Part shown: positions 28,840-38,406 of the stretch, piece by piece
Layout of the letters: every line of letters begins with the position of its first letter
How positions within the stretch are numbered: position 1 is the stretch's first letter
Origin: Enhygromyxa salina
GTDB lineage: Bacteria > Myxococcota_A > Polyangia > Nannocystales > Nannocystaceae
DNA length: 64,000 nucleotides
Assembly: GCF_000737335.2 (NCBI RefSeq)
Contig: NZ_JMCC02000009.1
Coordinates: 62,001 to 126,000 of the forward strand
Reading direction: 5' to 3'
The notes under the pieces: generated by a model
Database searches by the model: none
What the model was told of the DNA's origin: nothing
What the model saw: the letters and a program-made list of their open reading frames with translations, nothing else
Made by a program: the position numbers and the translations under genes

Positions 28840-29927
28840 TCGCGCGCTCCTCGACGGACCGCGGCGATCACCGTGTCGCGCTCGGCCTCGGCGAGGTCGT
28901 GACGCACGGGGAGCGAGACCACGCGCGCGGCCGCCCGCTCGGTGTGCGGCAGGCTGGGGCGTTCGCGGGCGAAGGCCGGCTGCATGTGGCAAGGCCGCGG
29001 ATAGTAGAGCCCATAGCCGACGCTGGCGCGCTCGAGCGCGGCGAGCAGGCGTGGGCGATCGTCGACCTGGATCGTGTACTGGTGCTGGGCGTGGACTGCA
29101 TCGGGGGCGCAGCGGGGATGCTCGACGACGCCCGCGAGCGCCTGGTCGTAGGCGCGAGCGTGGACCCGACGGGCTTCGTTGCGGGCTTCGAGCCCGCGCA
29201 GCTGCACGCGCCCGATCGCTGCAGCGATCTCACTCATGCGTGCGTTGGTGCCGACGCCGAGGTGCATGCCGACCTCGCGGGCGCCGTGGTTTCGCAGCAT
29301 TCGCAAGCGCTCCGATAGCTCGGGATCGTTGGTGATCAGCATCCCGCCCTCGCCCGTGGTCACGGCCTTGGTTGCGTAGAAGGAGAACACGCCCGCGCTG
29401 CCCGTGGTCCCGACGTGGCGGCCCCGCCAGCGGGTGCCGAGGGCTTGGGCGGAGTCTTCGACGAGAGCGCAGCCGTGCTTGCTACACAGCGCAGCGAGGG
29501 CGTCGACGGGCGCCGGGTGACCATAGAGGTGGACGGCGATGATCGCCGCCGTCGCCGACGAGAGCAGGGGCGCGACCGTTGCCGCGCTCACGCACATCGT
29601 CACCGGATCGATGTCGGCGAAGACTGGGCGGGCTCCGACCATGCACACGGCGTTGGCCGTGGCGATGAAGGTGAACGAGGGCACGATCACCTCATCGCCG
29701 GGGCCGATCCCGAGCCCACGCAGGGCGAGCTCGAGCGCCGTGGTTCCGTTGTTTACCGCGATGCCGAAGCGAGCGCCGCAGTGGGCGGCGAACTCGGCCT
29801 CGAAGCTGCGCACCTCGGGCCCGGCGGCGAGCTGGCCCGCGCGTAGGACTTGCTCGACAGCCGCGACCTCCTCGTCTCCGAGGACAGGGTGCGACAGCGG
29901 AATTTGTGGTGAGTACAGCGGGCGCAT
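28836..29927 (-). CDS. gnnB: DegT/DnrJ/EryC1-type aminotransferase, probable GnnB
   Basis: 363 residues from the ATG at 29927, which has GGTGG about seven bases upstream (TTG/GTG alternatives lie up to 9 bases further out). This is the sugar aminotransferase family: PSFTFIATANAV, VEDSAQALG with the PLP-contacting Asp at about 158, and FSFYATKAVTTGEGG with the PLP-binding Lys at about 187. First gene of the operon gnnB-gnnA-lpxA, with overlapping or near-contiguous junctions. Expected step: PLP-dependent transamination of the 3-keto sugar made by GnnA. Related pathways (WbpE, ArnB) use similar enzymes; adjacency to lpxA favours GnnB. Confidence 0.8.
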   Translation of the reverse strand: MRPLYSPQIPLSHPVLGDEEVAAVEQVLRAGQLAAGPEVRSFEAEFAAHCGARFGIAVNNGTTALELALRGLGIGPGDEVIVPSFTFIATANAVCMVGARPVFADIDPVTMCVSAATVAPLLSSATAAIIAVHLYGHPAPVDALAALCSKHGCALVEDSAQALGTRWRGRHVGTTGSAGVFSFYATKAVTTGEGGMLITNDPELSERLRMLRNHGAREVGMHLGVGTNARMSEIAAAIGRVQLRGLEARNEARRVHARAYDQALAGVVEHPRCAPDAVHAQHQYTIQVDDRPRLLAALERASVGYGLYYPRPCHMQPAFARERPSLPHTERAAARVVSLPVRHDLAEAERDTVIAAVRRGARE

Positions 29928-30121
29928 CGCCACCAATTCAGAAACTGCGCTTCACACTTCCGACGCTATCACATTCGTGCCGAGACTGTCGCGCCGACGG
30001 TGCCAGAGCTGGCCGAATACGACCACCTGACTGGCCTGGATCAGAGCACGACCACGAGCGCAATCACCAGGCCACACCCGGCTTTTGTGCCCACGCGGTC
30101 GGGCGATATACTCGCCGCCGA

Positions 30122-31243
30122 ATGGTTTCGACGCGCGTTGCCCTGGCCAAGCCTGCATTCACTCGCTGTCGAGCGCTGGCGCTCGGCCTCGCGCTGTCGC
30201 TGCCCACGCTCGGTGGCTGCGAGAAGGTCGACGAGCTGAGCAAAGCTGCAAGCAAGGCCGCTGATCCCAGCGCGCCGCTCGACATCGACATGGCGCAGCT
30301 GACCACGCAGTTCGAGAGCCGGGTGACCGCGGCCGCAGGCGCGCCCGCGGTCGAGCAGGCCGCGAACGCGTGCTTCGAGAAGGTCTCGGCCGATCCGCTG
30401 GTCGGGGCTGCGGGCGAGCGGATCATGAGCGCGCTCGCGCAGTCACCCAAGCTCGCGGCGGTCGGACAGTCGATCATCGGAGCGCTGGGCGAGTCCAAGC
30501 AACTGCAGCAGATCGTGCTCGGGCTGATGGCGGAGAACCCGGGGATGAGCCCAGACGCGATCGGCGACGCGGTCGGGCAACGGATCGAGGCCGTGACCAG
30601 CGGCCCGGCGTTCGACCGCGCGTTCGACCAGAGCTTTGACAAGGTGCTCGCCACCCCCTCGGTGGTCGCGGCGCTCGACGGCCTGCAGACGGCGATCGCC
30701 AAGAACCCCTACCTCGTCAGCATCATCCGCGAGGCGGTCGAGAAGGCCGAGACCGAGGCCAACTGGGCCGAGCGTCTAACCGAGCTCAACGGCGGCAAGC
30801 GACCGAGCTCGAGCGAGGCGACCGCGTTGTTGCTCGATCACTGGTTCACGACCGCGCGGCTCGAGCAGTTCTATGTGGATCTGTTTGGGCTGCCGGCGAC
30901 GGAGGCCCAGGTTGCGATCGCGGTGGTCGCGTTGCTGGATTCGCCCGCGTTCGTCGGGCACCTCAGCGACGCGCTCGAGTCGATGGCCAGTGATCCGCAG
31001 GTGCAGCAGCAGATCGTCGACGTGCTCAACACGATGCTGCTCGACGCGCCCAGCGAGGCCGCGCTCACGGCCGTGCTCGATCCGCTGCTCACCCAGCCTG
31101 CGTTCGCGACGGCGCTCGCTACGTTGATCGATGCGCTGGTTCAGGATCCCGCGCTCGCGCCGATCGGCGTGGCCGCGCTCGAAGGGATCGCCAAGGACGA
31201 GTCGGTGGGCGCGCTCGTCAACGGTCTTCTGATGGACTGGTAG
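30122..31243 (+). CDS. Large alpha-helical lipoprotein of unknown function
   Basis: 373 residues from the ATG at 30122. The signal peptide has the lipobox TLGGC. The mature part is almost wholly helical and repetitive, with recurring segments of the kind DPLVGAAGERIMSALAQSPKL and DPALAPIGVAALEGIAKDESV, like a tandem series of about 45-residue helical units. No enzymatic motif was seen. Divergent from gnnB across about 190 bases. Confidence 0.7.
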   Translation: MVSTRVALAKPAFTRCRALALGLALSLPTLGGCEKVDELSKAASKAADPSAPLDIDMAQLTTQFESRVTAAAGAPAVEQAANACFEKVSADPLVGAAGERIMSALAQSPKLAAVGQSIIGALGESKQLQQIVLGLMAENPGMSPDAIGDAVGQRIEAVTSGPAFDRAFDQSFDKVLATPSVVAALDGLQTAIAKNPYLVSIIREAVEKAETEANWAERLTELNGGKRPSSSEATALLLDHWFTTARLEQFYVDLFGLPATEAQVAIAVVALLDSPAFVGHLSDALESMASDPQVQQQIVDVLNTMLLDAPSEAALTAVLDPLLTQPAFATALATLIDALVQDPALAPIGVAALEGIAKDESVGALVNGLLMDW

Positions 31244-31548
31244 CGGCCCCGCCGGCTCGGCGTGCGGGTTGGGCCACACGCCGGTCTTCATGATCTTCGG
31301 ATAGTGGGCCCGCCACGCGGCGACCATGGCGTTGACCGGGATCTCGGCGTGGACGCCGTGGTCGGTCACGTACTCCGGGGGCTCGGGTGGCTTCGGCGGA
31401 CGCTGTGTGTCGGGGGAAAAGGGGGGACCGTGAGGGCCGCGTCGATCTGGGGCGCGGTTGGCGCTGTGGCGCGCAGGTGATCACCGAAGTGTTTGCCGCT
31501 CGAGGCAATCGGTTGGAGCTTGGAACGAGCCATGCAGCCCGGCGGGGC
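31244..31548 (-). other. Spacer with a coding-like fragment and a 22-bp repeat unit
   Basis: The gap between two plus-strand genes. On the minus strand, about 31250-31402 reads as a protein-like stretch (for example HAEIPVNAMVAAWRAHYPKI) with nearly all codons ending in G or C, but it has no stop before it runs into the antisense of the upstream gene. It begins in one copy of the 22-bp unit (GTCCGCCGAAGCCACCCGAG on that strand) seen at 55663-56124. It may be a gene remnant. The remainder (31403-31548) shows nothing. Confidence 0.3.
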
Positions 31549-32178
31549 ATGCCGCTGATCCACAAACAACAACCCTGCGCTGTCTTGGTGTTCGTCGGGG
31601 TGGCCGCGCTGGCGAGCTTTGTCGCGTGCTCGAAAGACAACAACATCGACACCGCGTCGACGCGTCCGGGCGCCGAGCCCGAAGCCAAGAAGCCCGAGGC
31701 TTCGCAGCCCGAAGTCAGGAGGCCCGACGACGACGGCGAGCCCGCCAACGCTCCCGCGGGCGTTGGCGCGGACTGGGCCAACCCCGACAGCGTGCCCTTG
31801 CAGATCACCGCGGTGGTCATCGACGTTGGCCTCGCGGATCTCTGCGGGATCGAGCGAGCCAAGGCCTTCTTCGAGTACGACAGCGCCAAGCTGAGCTCGG
31901 AGGGGGAGCAGATCGCCACGAAGATCGCCGCGTGCTTCACCGACGGTCCCCTCAAAGGGCAGGAGCTGCGGATCGTGGGTCACGCCGACCCGCGCGGCTC
32001 GGACGCCTACAACAAGCAGCTGGGCAAGAGCCGGGCCGAGTCTGTCGCCGAGGTGCTGTTCCAAAAAGGCGTCACCAAGCGGCGCGTCGAGGTCGAGAGC
32101 CAGGGGGAGGCCCAAGCCCACGAAGACCCCGACAAGTGGCCCCTAGACCGGCGGGTGGAGCTGCGCGTCGGCAGCTGA
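31549..32178 (+). CDS. OmpA/Pal-family peptidoglycan-associated lipoprotein
   Basis: 209 residues from the ATG at 31549 with GGCGGGG upstream. The lipobox is ALASFVAC. An acidic Pro/Glu-rich linker is followed by an OmpA-like domain: FFEYDSAKLSSEGEQIA, IVGHADPRGSDAYNKQLGKSRAESV and KRRVEVESQGE. The Asp and Arg of the latter block are those that grip diaminopimelate in peptidoglycan. It tethers the outer membrane to the wall. No tol genes lie alongside. Confidence 0.85.
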   Translation: MPLIHKQQPCAVLVFVGVAALASFVACSKDNNIDTASTRPGAEPEAKKPEASQPEVRRPDDDGEPANAPAGVGADWANPDSVPLQITAVVIDVGLADLCGIERAKAFFEYDSAKLSSEGEQIATKIAACFTDGPLKGQELRIVGHADPRGSDAYNKQLGKSRAESVAEVLFQKGVTKRRVEVESQGEAQAHEDPDKWPLDRRVELRVGS

Positions 32179-32273
32179 CGGTGGGGCACGCTCTGCGCTG
32201 CGTGTCAGCGTGCCAGCGGGTCATCTGGTCTCGGTCCACGCGGGAGTGGTTCATCGCAGCACACTCGCCCGCG

Positions 32274-33209
32274 CTACCGGACCTGCAAGATCACGTCGCC
32301 CTCGTCGCGGTTGGACGGGTCGAACACCATCGGGCCTTCGATCGGCGCCATGCTCAACACCCGCACGCTGTCCTGCGGTCGGCGGGCGGTGTACTGGGTG
32401 ACGACGCCGAGGTGTTTGGCGACGTGATAGACGCCGACGATCAGCAAGACCCGGTGCTCGGGGTGCTCGGCGCGAAAGTCCGCGCTCGACTCCGCCATCG
32501 CGTCGTTCCACAGGGCCATCGCGGGATAAAACGCCGGGCCGCGCTCGCCCATGGTCTGCATGAACCGCGCCTTGAATTCGTCGTCGGGTGGCACGGAGCT
32601 GCGGGGCATCAGCGCCCGATCCTGCTCGGAGAGCGTCGCCAGATAGTCCGCATAGGTCGCCCCCGACTCGCGGTAGGCGGTGACCAGCGGGCGCGGGGCG
32701 TTGGCCGCGATCACGGGGATGCCGTTGCGCTTGGCAAACTCGATCAACGGTCGATGCGAGCGCTCGTAGTTGTCGTCGCGCTTGGTCTGTTCGCGAAACG
32801 TGGGCTCGTCGATCGACCCGGCCAGGTAGGCGTCGAGCGGGGCCTGCTGGTCGGCCTCGAAGAACTCCATGGCCAAGGCCACGGGGCGGTCTTGGGCGGC
32901 CATGCCCTGAAGCACGGCGAGCTGGACCTGGCTGCCCACGCCGTGGTGGTGCAGCTCGCCAGCCCCGACGAAGTCGACGTCGGCGAGGCTTGCGATGAAG
33001 CTGTCTAGATCGCTCGGGTTGCCTTCACGATCGAAGAAGGCGTGCTCGTTGGGGTCGACGGTGGCCGCTTGCTCGGGGGTCTGCGTTGGTTGATCGTCGC
33101 AGCCAACACCCAGTAGCAACGCGGCAGCGAGTAGCAGACGGACCCCTCGCGTGTCGACCCGTGCGCGCCGTGGAGTGAAGGGGTGGGTCCCGTCGACGAG
33201 GCTACTCAC
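32274..33209 (-). CDS. ChaN-family (haem-binding-uptake type) lipoprotein
   Basis: Signal peptide with lipobox LLLGVGC, then a ChaN-type domain: FVGAGELHHHGVGSQVQLAVL near the start (usual motif GExHxxxxHH) and a late VLLIVGVYHVAKHLGV. Characterised ChaN from Campylobacter binds haem between two subunits; most homologues remain uncharacterised. Start uncertain: GTG at 33209 chosen, TTG at 33215 possible; neither has a clear ribosome site. It shares its upstream region with the divergent gene at 33310. Confidence 0.7.
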   Translation of the reverse strand: MSSLVDGTHPFTPRRARVDTRGVRLLLAAALLLGVGCDDQPTQTPEQAATVDPNEHAFFDREGNPSDLDSFIASLADVDFVGAGELHHHGVGSQVQLAVLQGMAAQDRPVALAMEFFEADQQAPLDAYLAGSIDEPTFREQTKRDDNYERSHRPLIEFAKRNGIPVIAANAPRPLVTAYRESGATYADYLATLSEQDRALMPRSSVPPDDEFKARFMQTMGERGPAFYPAMALWNDAMAESSADFRAEHPEHRVLLIVGVYHVAKHLGVVTQYTARRPQDSVRVLSMAPIEGPMVFDPSNRDEGDVILQVR

Positions 33210-33309
33210 ACACAATAGTGTTGCACGACCGCCCGCGCGTGAGGGATTGCGCCAGGCCCAGGCTCGTCAACGGATTGCGCCGCAGCGGGGGAGCTCCGAT
33301 GATGGCGGG

Positions 33310-33921
33310 GTGAAGCCCTGGGACGCCGCCATTTCAGGTCGACTCGTGATCCCTGCCCAACACCACGAGGCGTGGCTGGCGGCCGAGCTCGACTGGAAGA
33401 GCGTCGCTGGGTATCAAGTGCTCAAGGGCTACATCAGCGGCGAGACGGTGCGCGACATCGTCGACGGCGTCGACTTCGTGGAGCCGCGCGAATTCCTGGA
33501 GATCAACTGGGCCGGCGACGAGATCCAGCTGCGCTCGTTTCAAGGTCAAGCGGGCTTCACCGAGAGCATGGTTGGGTTCGCGGCCGCGTGGGCGGCCGCC
33601 GCTCGGTTTGGCGGCGAGGGTGAGTTGATCGGCGTTGGCGTTGTCGCCACGCGGTTTGGCTATCGGGTCCACGTGAACGCCGGCGAGGCCAGCGTGGTCA
33701 GGATCGCCGACGAGGAGCTCGACGCGTTTGAAGCCGTCCCGCTCGCGCAGGCGGTGCGCGAGCGAATGACGGCGATCGGCGGGGCGATGAGCGACAAGCT
33801 GCGCGCTGGCGAAGGTCCGCGGCCGTTTGCGCGGCCCTCGACCGTCGCGTCCGCACCCGCGCCGGCCAAGAAGAAGTCGGCCGGTACCAAGAAGCCCGCC
33901 GCCAAGAAATCAAAAAAGTAG
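33310..33921 (+). CDS. Protein of unknown function with Lys/Ala-rich basic tail
   Basis: 203 residues from a GTG at 33310 with GGCGGG nearby. The first 155 residues look globular (LDWKSVAGYQVLKGYISGETV, GVVATRFGYRVHVNAGEASVV); the tail is histone-H1-like (AKKKSAGTKKPAAKKSKK), a feature of DNA-, RNA- or polyphosphate-binding tails. No signal peptide. Convergent, with a 4-base gap, with the lipoprotein gene next to frr. Confidence 0.6.
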   Translation: MKPWDAAISGRLVIPAQHHEAWLAAELDWKSVAGYQVLKGYISGETVRDIVDGVDFVEPREFLEINWAGDEIQLRSFQGQAGFTESMVGFAAAWAAAARFGGEGELIGVGVVATRFGYRVHVNAGEASVVRIADEELDAFEAVPLAQAVRERMTAIGGAMSDKLRAGEGPRPFARPSTVASAPAPAKKKSAGTKKPAAKKSKK

Positions 33922-33925
33922 GCTC

Positions 33926-34534
33926 CTAGGGGGCGCCGCCGCTCGAGCTTGACGGCAGGCAAAACCCCTGCGTGCACACCTCGCCCGAGCCGCACTCTTC
34001 CGTGGCCATGCAGGTCTGCACGCACAGGCCGAACTCTTCGAAGCAGAACATGCCGTCGGCGCACGGGTTGTCGCCGTCGCAGGGGATCGTGCACACGCCC
34101 GAGGTCGCGGGCTCCTCATCAGGAGCTGGCAGCGTCACGCACGACTGCGGCGGCGGGCACACGTCTTCGTTGGTGGGGCACACGCTCGCGCAGTAGCCGT
34201 TGAGGCAGACGGGGGCGGACTGTGAACACTCCGTGTCGTTCGCGCCACCGCAGGGCTGCTGACACAGGCCGCTGGCACACACCTCGCCGGTCTCGCACTC
34301 GCTGCTAGCTGTGCACTGGAACCGAAAGGTCGAGGGCTCGGCCGCCTCGATGAAGCAACCCCCAAGGCCCACCCCAAGGCCCAACCAGAGCGCCCCGAGA
34401 CCCAAGAGCCCGAGCGTCCGTGTCGCAGATCGCTGGCGATGAACCAGTCGATGAACCAGTCGACGAAGGTGTCCGCAAGCGGGCGAGAAGCCCTCGCCCG
34501 AGCTGGAAATAGTTGTCGTCAAGCGCGTGCGCAT
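33926..34534 (-). CDS. Cysteine-rich lipoprotein in the frr transcription unit
   Basis: 202 residues. A long basic N-terminus precedes a hydrophobic stretch and the lipobox VGLGGC, so the true start could be internal, but the ATG at 34534 overlaps the frr stop codon by one base (TGATG), a typical coupling. The mature part is Cys-rich with modules of CxSGLCQQPCGG / CLNGYCASVCP type. It sits at the end of pyrH-frr, a place with no functional link to translation. Confidence 0.7.
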   Translation of the reverse strand: MRTRLTTTISSSGEGFSPACGHLRRLVHRLVHRQRSATRTLGLLGLGALWLGLGVGLGGCFIEAAEPSTFRFQCTASSECETGEVCASGLCQQPCGGANDTECSQSAPVCLNGYCASVCPTNEDVCPPPQSCVTLPAPDEEPATSGVCTIPCDGDNPCADGMFCFEEFGLCVQTCMATEECGSGEVCTQGFCLPSSSSGGAP

Positions 34535-35103
34535 CAGTCGTCCATGATCTCGGACTCTTTTTTACCGAGCGAGTCGTCGACCTGTTTGGTGAAGGCGTCG
34601 GTCAGAGTCTGGATGCTGTCGAGCGCAGACTTGAGCTCGTCCTCCGAGATCTCTTTGTCCTTCTCGGCCTTCTTGAACGCGTCGTTGGCGTTTCGCCGGG
34701 CCTGGCGAATTGCGACCTTGGCGTCTTCACCCGCGCGCCGGACCTCTTTGACGAGATCCTTGCGGCGCTCCTCTGTGAGGTGCGGGATCGGGACCCGCAG
34801 GACCACGCCGTCGGAGCTGGGGTTCAAGCCAAGCCCTGCGTTCATGATCGCCTTCTCGACCGCCGAGAGGGTGTTGGCGTCGAAGGGCTTGACGATCAAC
34901 AGGCGGGCGTCGGCCTTGGAGACCGTGGCGACCTCGCGCAGCCGCATCTGGGTGCCGTAGGCGTCGACGCGGACGCCGTCGAGCTGGCTTGGGTTGGCGG
35001 TCCCGGCTCGGACCCGCGAGAGCGCCTTGCCGAACGAGTCGCGGGCGCTCTCCATGCCCGTCTCGGCCTCCATCAGTACCTCTTCGCTGTCGAAACTGGC
35101 CAT
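34534..35103 (-). CDS. frr: Ribosome recycling factor
   Basis: 189 residues, the normal length. Family segments are clear: ALSRVRAGTANPSQLDGVRVDAYG, IVKPFDANTLSAVEKAI, LRVPIPHLTEERRKDLVKEV and the C-terminal helical bundle. It splits post-termination ribosomes with EF-G. It follows pyrH by 3 bases and is followed by a coupled lipoprotein gene. Confidence 0.97.
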   Translation of the reverse strand: MASFDSEEVLMEAETGMESARDSFGKALSRVRAGTANPSQLDGVRVDAYGTQMRLREVATVSKADARLLIVKPFDANTLSAVEKAIMNAGLGLNPSSDGVVLRVPIPHLTEERRKDLVKEVRRAGEDAKVAIRQARRNANDAFKKAEKDKEISEDELKSALDSIQTLTDAFTKQVDDSLGKKESEIMDD

Positions 35104-35106
35104 CGC

Positions 35107-35865
35107 TCAACTCCTGCCTGGTGGTTGTTCCTGTGGCCACTCGTAGTGCTTGGGCGCGACGAGCGTGCCGAGCCGCTCACCGCACACGACGCGCTCGATG
35201 TTGCCGGTGGCGAGCATATCAAACACGACGATCGGGAGGTTGTTCTCCTTGCAAAGTGAGATCGCCGTGGCGTCCATCACATGCAGGCCGCGGGACAGCA
35301 CGTCGAGGTACTCGACCCGGTCAAACCGGACCGCGTCGGCGTGCTCGAGCGGGTCCTTGTCGTAGACGCCGTCGACCTTGGTGGCCTTGAGCAGCACCTG
35401 CGAGCCAACCTCCATCGCGCGCAGGGCCGCGGCGGTGTCGGTTGTGAAGTAGGGGTTGCCGGTGCCGGCGGCGAAGATCACCACGCGGCCCTTCTCGAGG
35501 TGGCGGGTGGCCCGCCGACGGATGTAGGACTCCGCGACCTCTTTTATCTCGATCGCCGAGAGCACCCGGGTGTACACGCCGATCCGCTCGAGCCCATCTT
35601 GCAGGGCGATCGCGTTCATGACCGTGGCCATCATGCCCATGTAGTCCGCGGTGGCGCGGTCCATGCCCTTGGCAGAGGCCTTGACCCCACGAAAAATGTT
35701 GCCGCCGCCGATCACGACCGCGGTCTCGACCCCAAGCTCGACGACGGCCTTGAGCTCACCCGCGATCGTGTCGAGGACCGGGGGATCGATGCCGTAGCCC
35801 TGGGCGCCCTGAAGGGCCTCACCGGACAGCTTGAGCGTGACGCGCTGGAACCTGGCTTTTGACAT
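35107..35865 (-). CDS. pyrH: UMP kinase
   Basis: 252 residues. KLSGEALQG at the N-terminus, AVVIGGGNIFRGV, GMMATVMNAIALQDGLE and AAGTGNPYFTTDTAAALRA are the signature segments of the hexameric bacterial UMP kinase, which phosphorylates UMP to UDP. First gene after the terminator at 35904-35929, so it must have its own promoter or depend on read-through. pyrH-frr is a widespread arrangement. Confidence 0.97.
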   Translation of the reverse strand: MSKARFQRVTLKLSGEALQGAQGYGIDPPVLDTIAGELKAVVELGVETAVVIGGGNIFRGVKASAKGMDRATADYMGMMATVMNAIALQDGLERIGVYTRVLSAIEIKEVAESYIRRRATRHLEKGRVVIFAAGTGNPYFTTDTAAALRAMEVGSQVLLKATKVDGVYDKDPLEHADAVRFDRVEYLDVLSRGLHVMDATAISLCKENNLPIVVFDMLATGNIERVVCGERLGTLVAPKHYEWPQEQPPGRS

Positions 35866-35903
35866 GCTGGGTGATCGTGCGGCGGGGGTTGGGACGAAGG
35901 CGC

Positions 35904-35929
35904 AAAAAAGGCGGGGTTGATGCCCCGCC
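35904..35929 (-). terminator. Intrinsic terminator after tsf
   Basis: On the minus strand: stem GGCGGGG / CCCCGCC with a six-base loop, followed at once by six T (as A at 35904-35909). It begins 11 bases after the tsf stop codon and separates rpsB-tsf from pyrH-frr. Confidence 0.9.
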
Positions 35930-35939
35930 TCTCAAGCGC

Positions 35940-36590
<651 letters not shown>

Positions 36591-36637
36591 GGTTGTGTTC
36601 TCTTCTCGCTAGATGCAGTGCCGCGGGGGGGGCAGGA

Positions 36638-37561
36638 CTAGTTCGCGTCGGTGTCGGCGGTGGCGGCAGTGCCCTCGCCCTCGGGGGACGCGGCCGCTTC
36701 GGGCGTCGGCAGCTGGGTGCGCCGCGAGACCAGCTCGACCTTGGGTCCGTCGCCGCCGGTGGTGACGCGGATCGGCGCGGGCGCGGACTCGATGTCGGCC
36801 TCTGCCACCGCGCGCTGCTTGCCAAGCCGCATGCCCTCGGATGCTGCGTCGGCGATCTTGCTGGTGATCAGTTTGATCGAGCGGATCGCGTCGTCGTTGC
36901 CGGGGATGATGTACTGGATCTTGGAGGGATCCGCGTTGGTGTCGGCCAGCGCGATCACGGGGATCTTGAGCCGGTTGGCCTCGGCGACCGCGATGTGCTC
37001 TTTGGCGGGGTCGATCACGAAGATCGCACCGGGCAGCTTGGGCATGTCCTTGATGCCGCCCAAGTTGCGCTCGAGCTTGCCGCGCTGACGCTCGAGCTGC
37101 AGGACCTCTTTCTTGGTCAGCTTCTCGTAGGTGCCGTCCTCGGACATCTTCTCGATGTTGCGCAGCTTGTCGACCGACTGGCGGATGGTCTTCCAGTTGG
37201 TGAGCGTGCCGCCGAGCCAGCGGGTGACAACGAAGTACTGGCCGCAGCGCTGGGCCTCGTTGATCAGCACGTCTTGGGCTTGGCGCTTGGTCCCGACGAA
37301 CAGGATCGGCGCGCCCTCGGCCGCGACGGAGCGCACGTACGCGTAGGTACGGCGCATCAGCTTGGCGGTCTGCTGCAGGTCGACGATGTGGACGCCGTTG
37401 CGCGCGCCGAAGATGTACTGGTTCATCTTCGGGTTCCAGCGCTCGGTCCGGTGACCAAAGTGCACGCCGCACTCGAGCAGCTGGCGGATCGTGATGATCC
37501 GCTGGGCTTCGTCCATCATTTGAAGGCCGGCATCTGCGGCCACGGTATCGGTCTCGGTCAT
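36638..37561 (-). CDS. rpsB: 30S ribosomal protein S2
   Basis: 307 residues from the ATG at 37561 (GAGGAAAAAAAC upstream). Diagnostic segments: LLECGVHFGHRTERWNPKM, YIFGARNGVHIVDLQQT, FVGTKRQAQD and GGTLTNWKTI. The C-terminal extension beyond the core is acidic and Ala/Thr-rich (residues about 265-307), longer than E. coli S2. First gene of rpsB-tsf. Confidence 0.97.
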   Translation of the reverse strand: MTETDTVAADAGLQMMDEAQRIITIRQLLECGVHFGHRTERWNPKMNQYIFGARNGVHIVDLQQTAKLMRRTYAYVRSVAAEGAPILFVGTKRQAQDVLINEAQRCGQYFVVTRWLGGTLTNWKTIRQSVDKLRNIEKMSEDGTYEKLTKKEVLQLERQRGKLERNLGGIKDMPKLPGAIFVIDPAKEHIAVAEANRLKIPVIALADTNADPSKIQYIIPGNDDAIRSIKLITSKIADAASEGMRLGKQRAVAEADIESAPAPIRVTTGGDGPKVELVSRRTQLPTPEAAASPEGEGTAATADTDAN

Positions 37562-37884
37562 GTTTTTTTCCTCGCGTTGGGCCTCTGCCCCCTTCGTTGG
37601 AGTTGCCCACCGACCGCGGCGTCTTGTTCGCCTCGGCCGGCACGCCGGCGCATCCTCCAGGGGCATGGGGTTTGGTTGAAAAGGCGGCGGTTGGTACCAC
37701 GCGCCCGCGGGACCGTCTACCGGGTCCGCCAAGCTGATTGCAGGTCGTCTCCACGCCGGCTCTTGGGCGGTGGGGCGGTGGGGCGGGAAGGCGCTGGGTG
37801 CGTGTGTGAGTCCGGCCACGTGGTTTGTAAACGGCGAGAGCACTGCCCCGAAGCCGGCGCAGCTGATACGTTCTCGCGGCGCCC
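37562..37884. promoter_or_regulatory. Divergent region carrying the rpsB leader
   Basis: 323 bases between rpsB (minus) and the small lipoprotein gene (plus). It must hold the rpsB promoter and 5' leader; rpsB leaders often bind S2 for feedback control. I see a GC-rich inverted repeat near 37637-37652 (GCCGGCACGCCGGC type) but could not match a known leader fold or a clear -35/-10. Confidence 0.35.
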
Positions 37885-38406
37885 ATGCCCTGGATCCGTC
37901 CCCGTCAAACCTTCGTCGTTGGACTCACCGCGTTGACCCTGATCGCCAGCGGCTGCGCCGGCTTGGTTACGCCGGGCGCGGGCGCGGGGATCCGTGCGGT
38001 GGATGTGGATCTCGATCGGCCCGAGATGCAGCAGTTCACGGTCGCGAAGAGCATGACGCAGCTCGAGCGTGACGTGCGAATCGAGACCGGCGGCCGCGAC
38101 CGACCAAAGCTGACGCCGGCGCTGTTTTGGACCGGCATCGTGGTTGGCACGGTTGGCGCCGTGGGCAGCGTGTCGTTTGGGGTCGCCGGCTTCGTGACCA
38201 AGAACCAACTCAGGAGTGGGTACGAGGGCGACGGGCTGACCGTTGAAGACCGCGACAGCATGGTCAACCGCGGCGAGGCCTTCAACACGGCCGCGATGGC
38301 GACGGCCACCGCTGCCGTGCTCGGGTACGCGCTGGCGCTCGTGACCTACGGCGTCGACTGGAACCGCTGCGGGCCGTTGGTTCGCAAGCGCCGCGACTGC
38401 AAGTAG
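37885..38406 (+). CDS. Lipoprotein with two membrane spans
   Basis: 173 residues. Signal peptide with lipobox LIASGC, then a soluble segment (DLDRPEMQQFTVAKSMTQLERDVRIE) and two hydrophobic helices (LFWTGIVVGTVGAVGSVSFGVAGFV, AAMATATAAVLGYALALV). The end is Cys-containing (RCGPLVRKRRDCK). No family recognised; overall layout is similar to the TPR/two-helix genes at 8762 and 48904 but without the TPR part. Confidence 0.65.
   Translation: MPWIRPRQTFVVGLTALTLIASGCAGLVTPGAGAGIRAVDVDLDRPEMQQFTVAKSMTQLERDVRIETGGRDRPKLTPALFWTGIVVGTVGAVGSVSFGVAGFVTKNQLRSGYEGDGLTVEDRDSMVNRGEAFNTAAMATATAAVLGYALALVTYGVDWNRCGPLVRKRRDCK

Noticed and set aside
37562..37884. Known rpsB leader riboregulator
   Set aside because: No match to a described S2-binding fold could be drawn with confidence.
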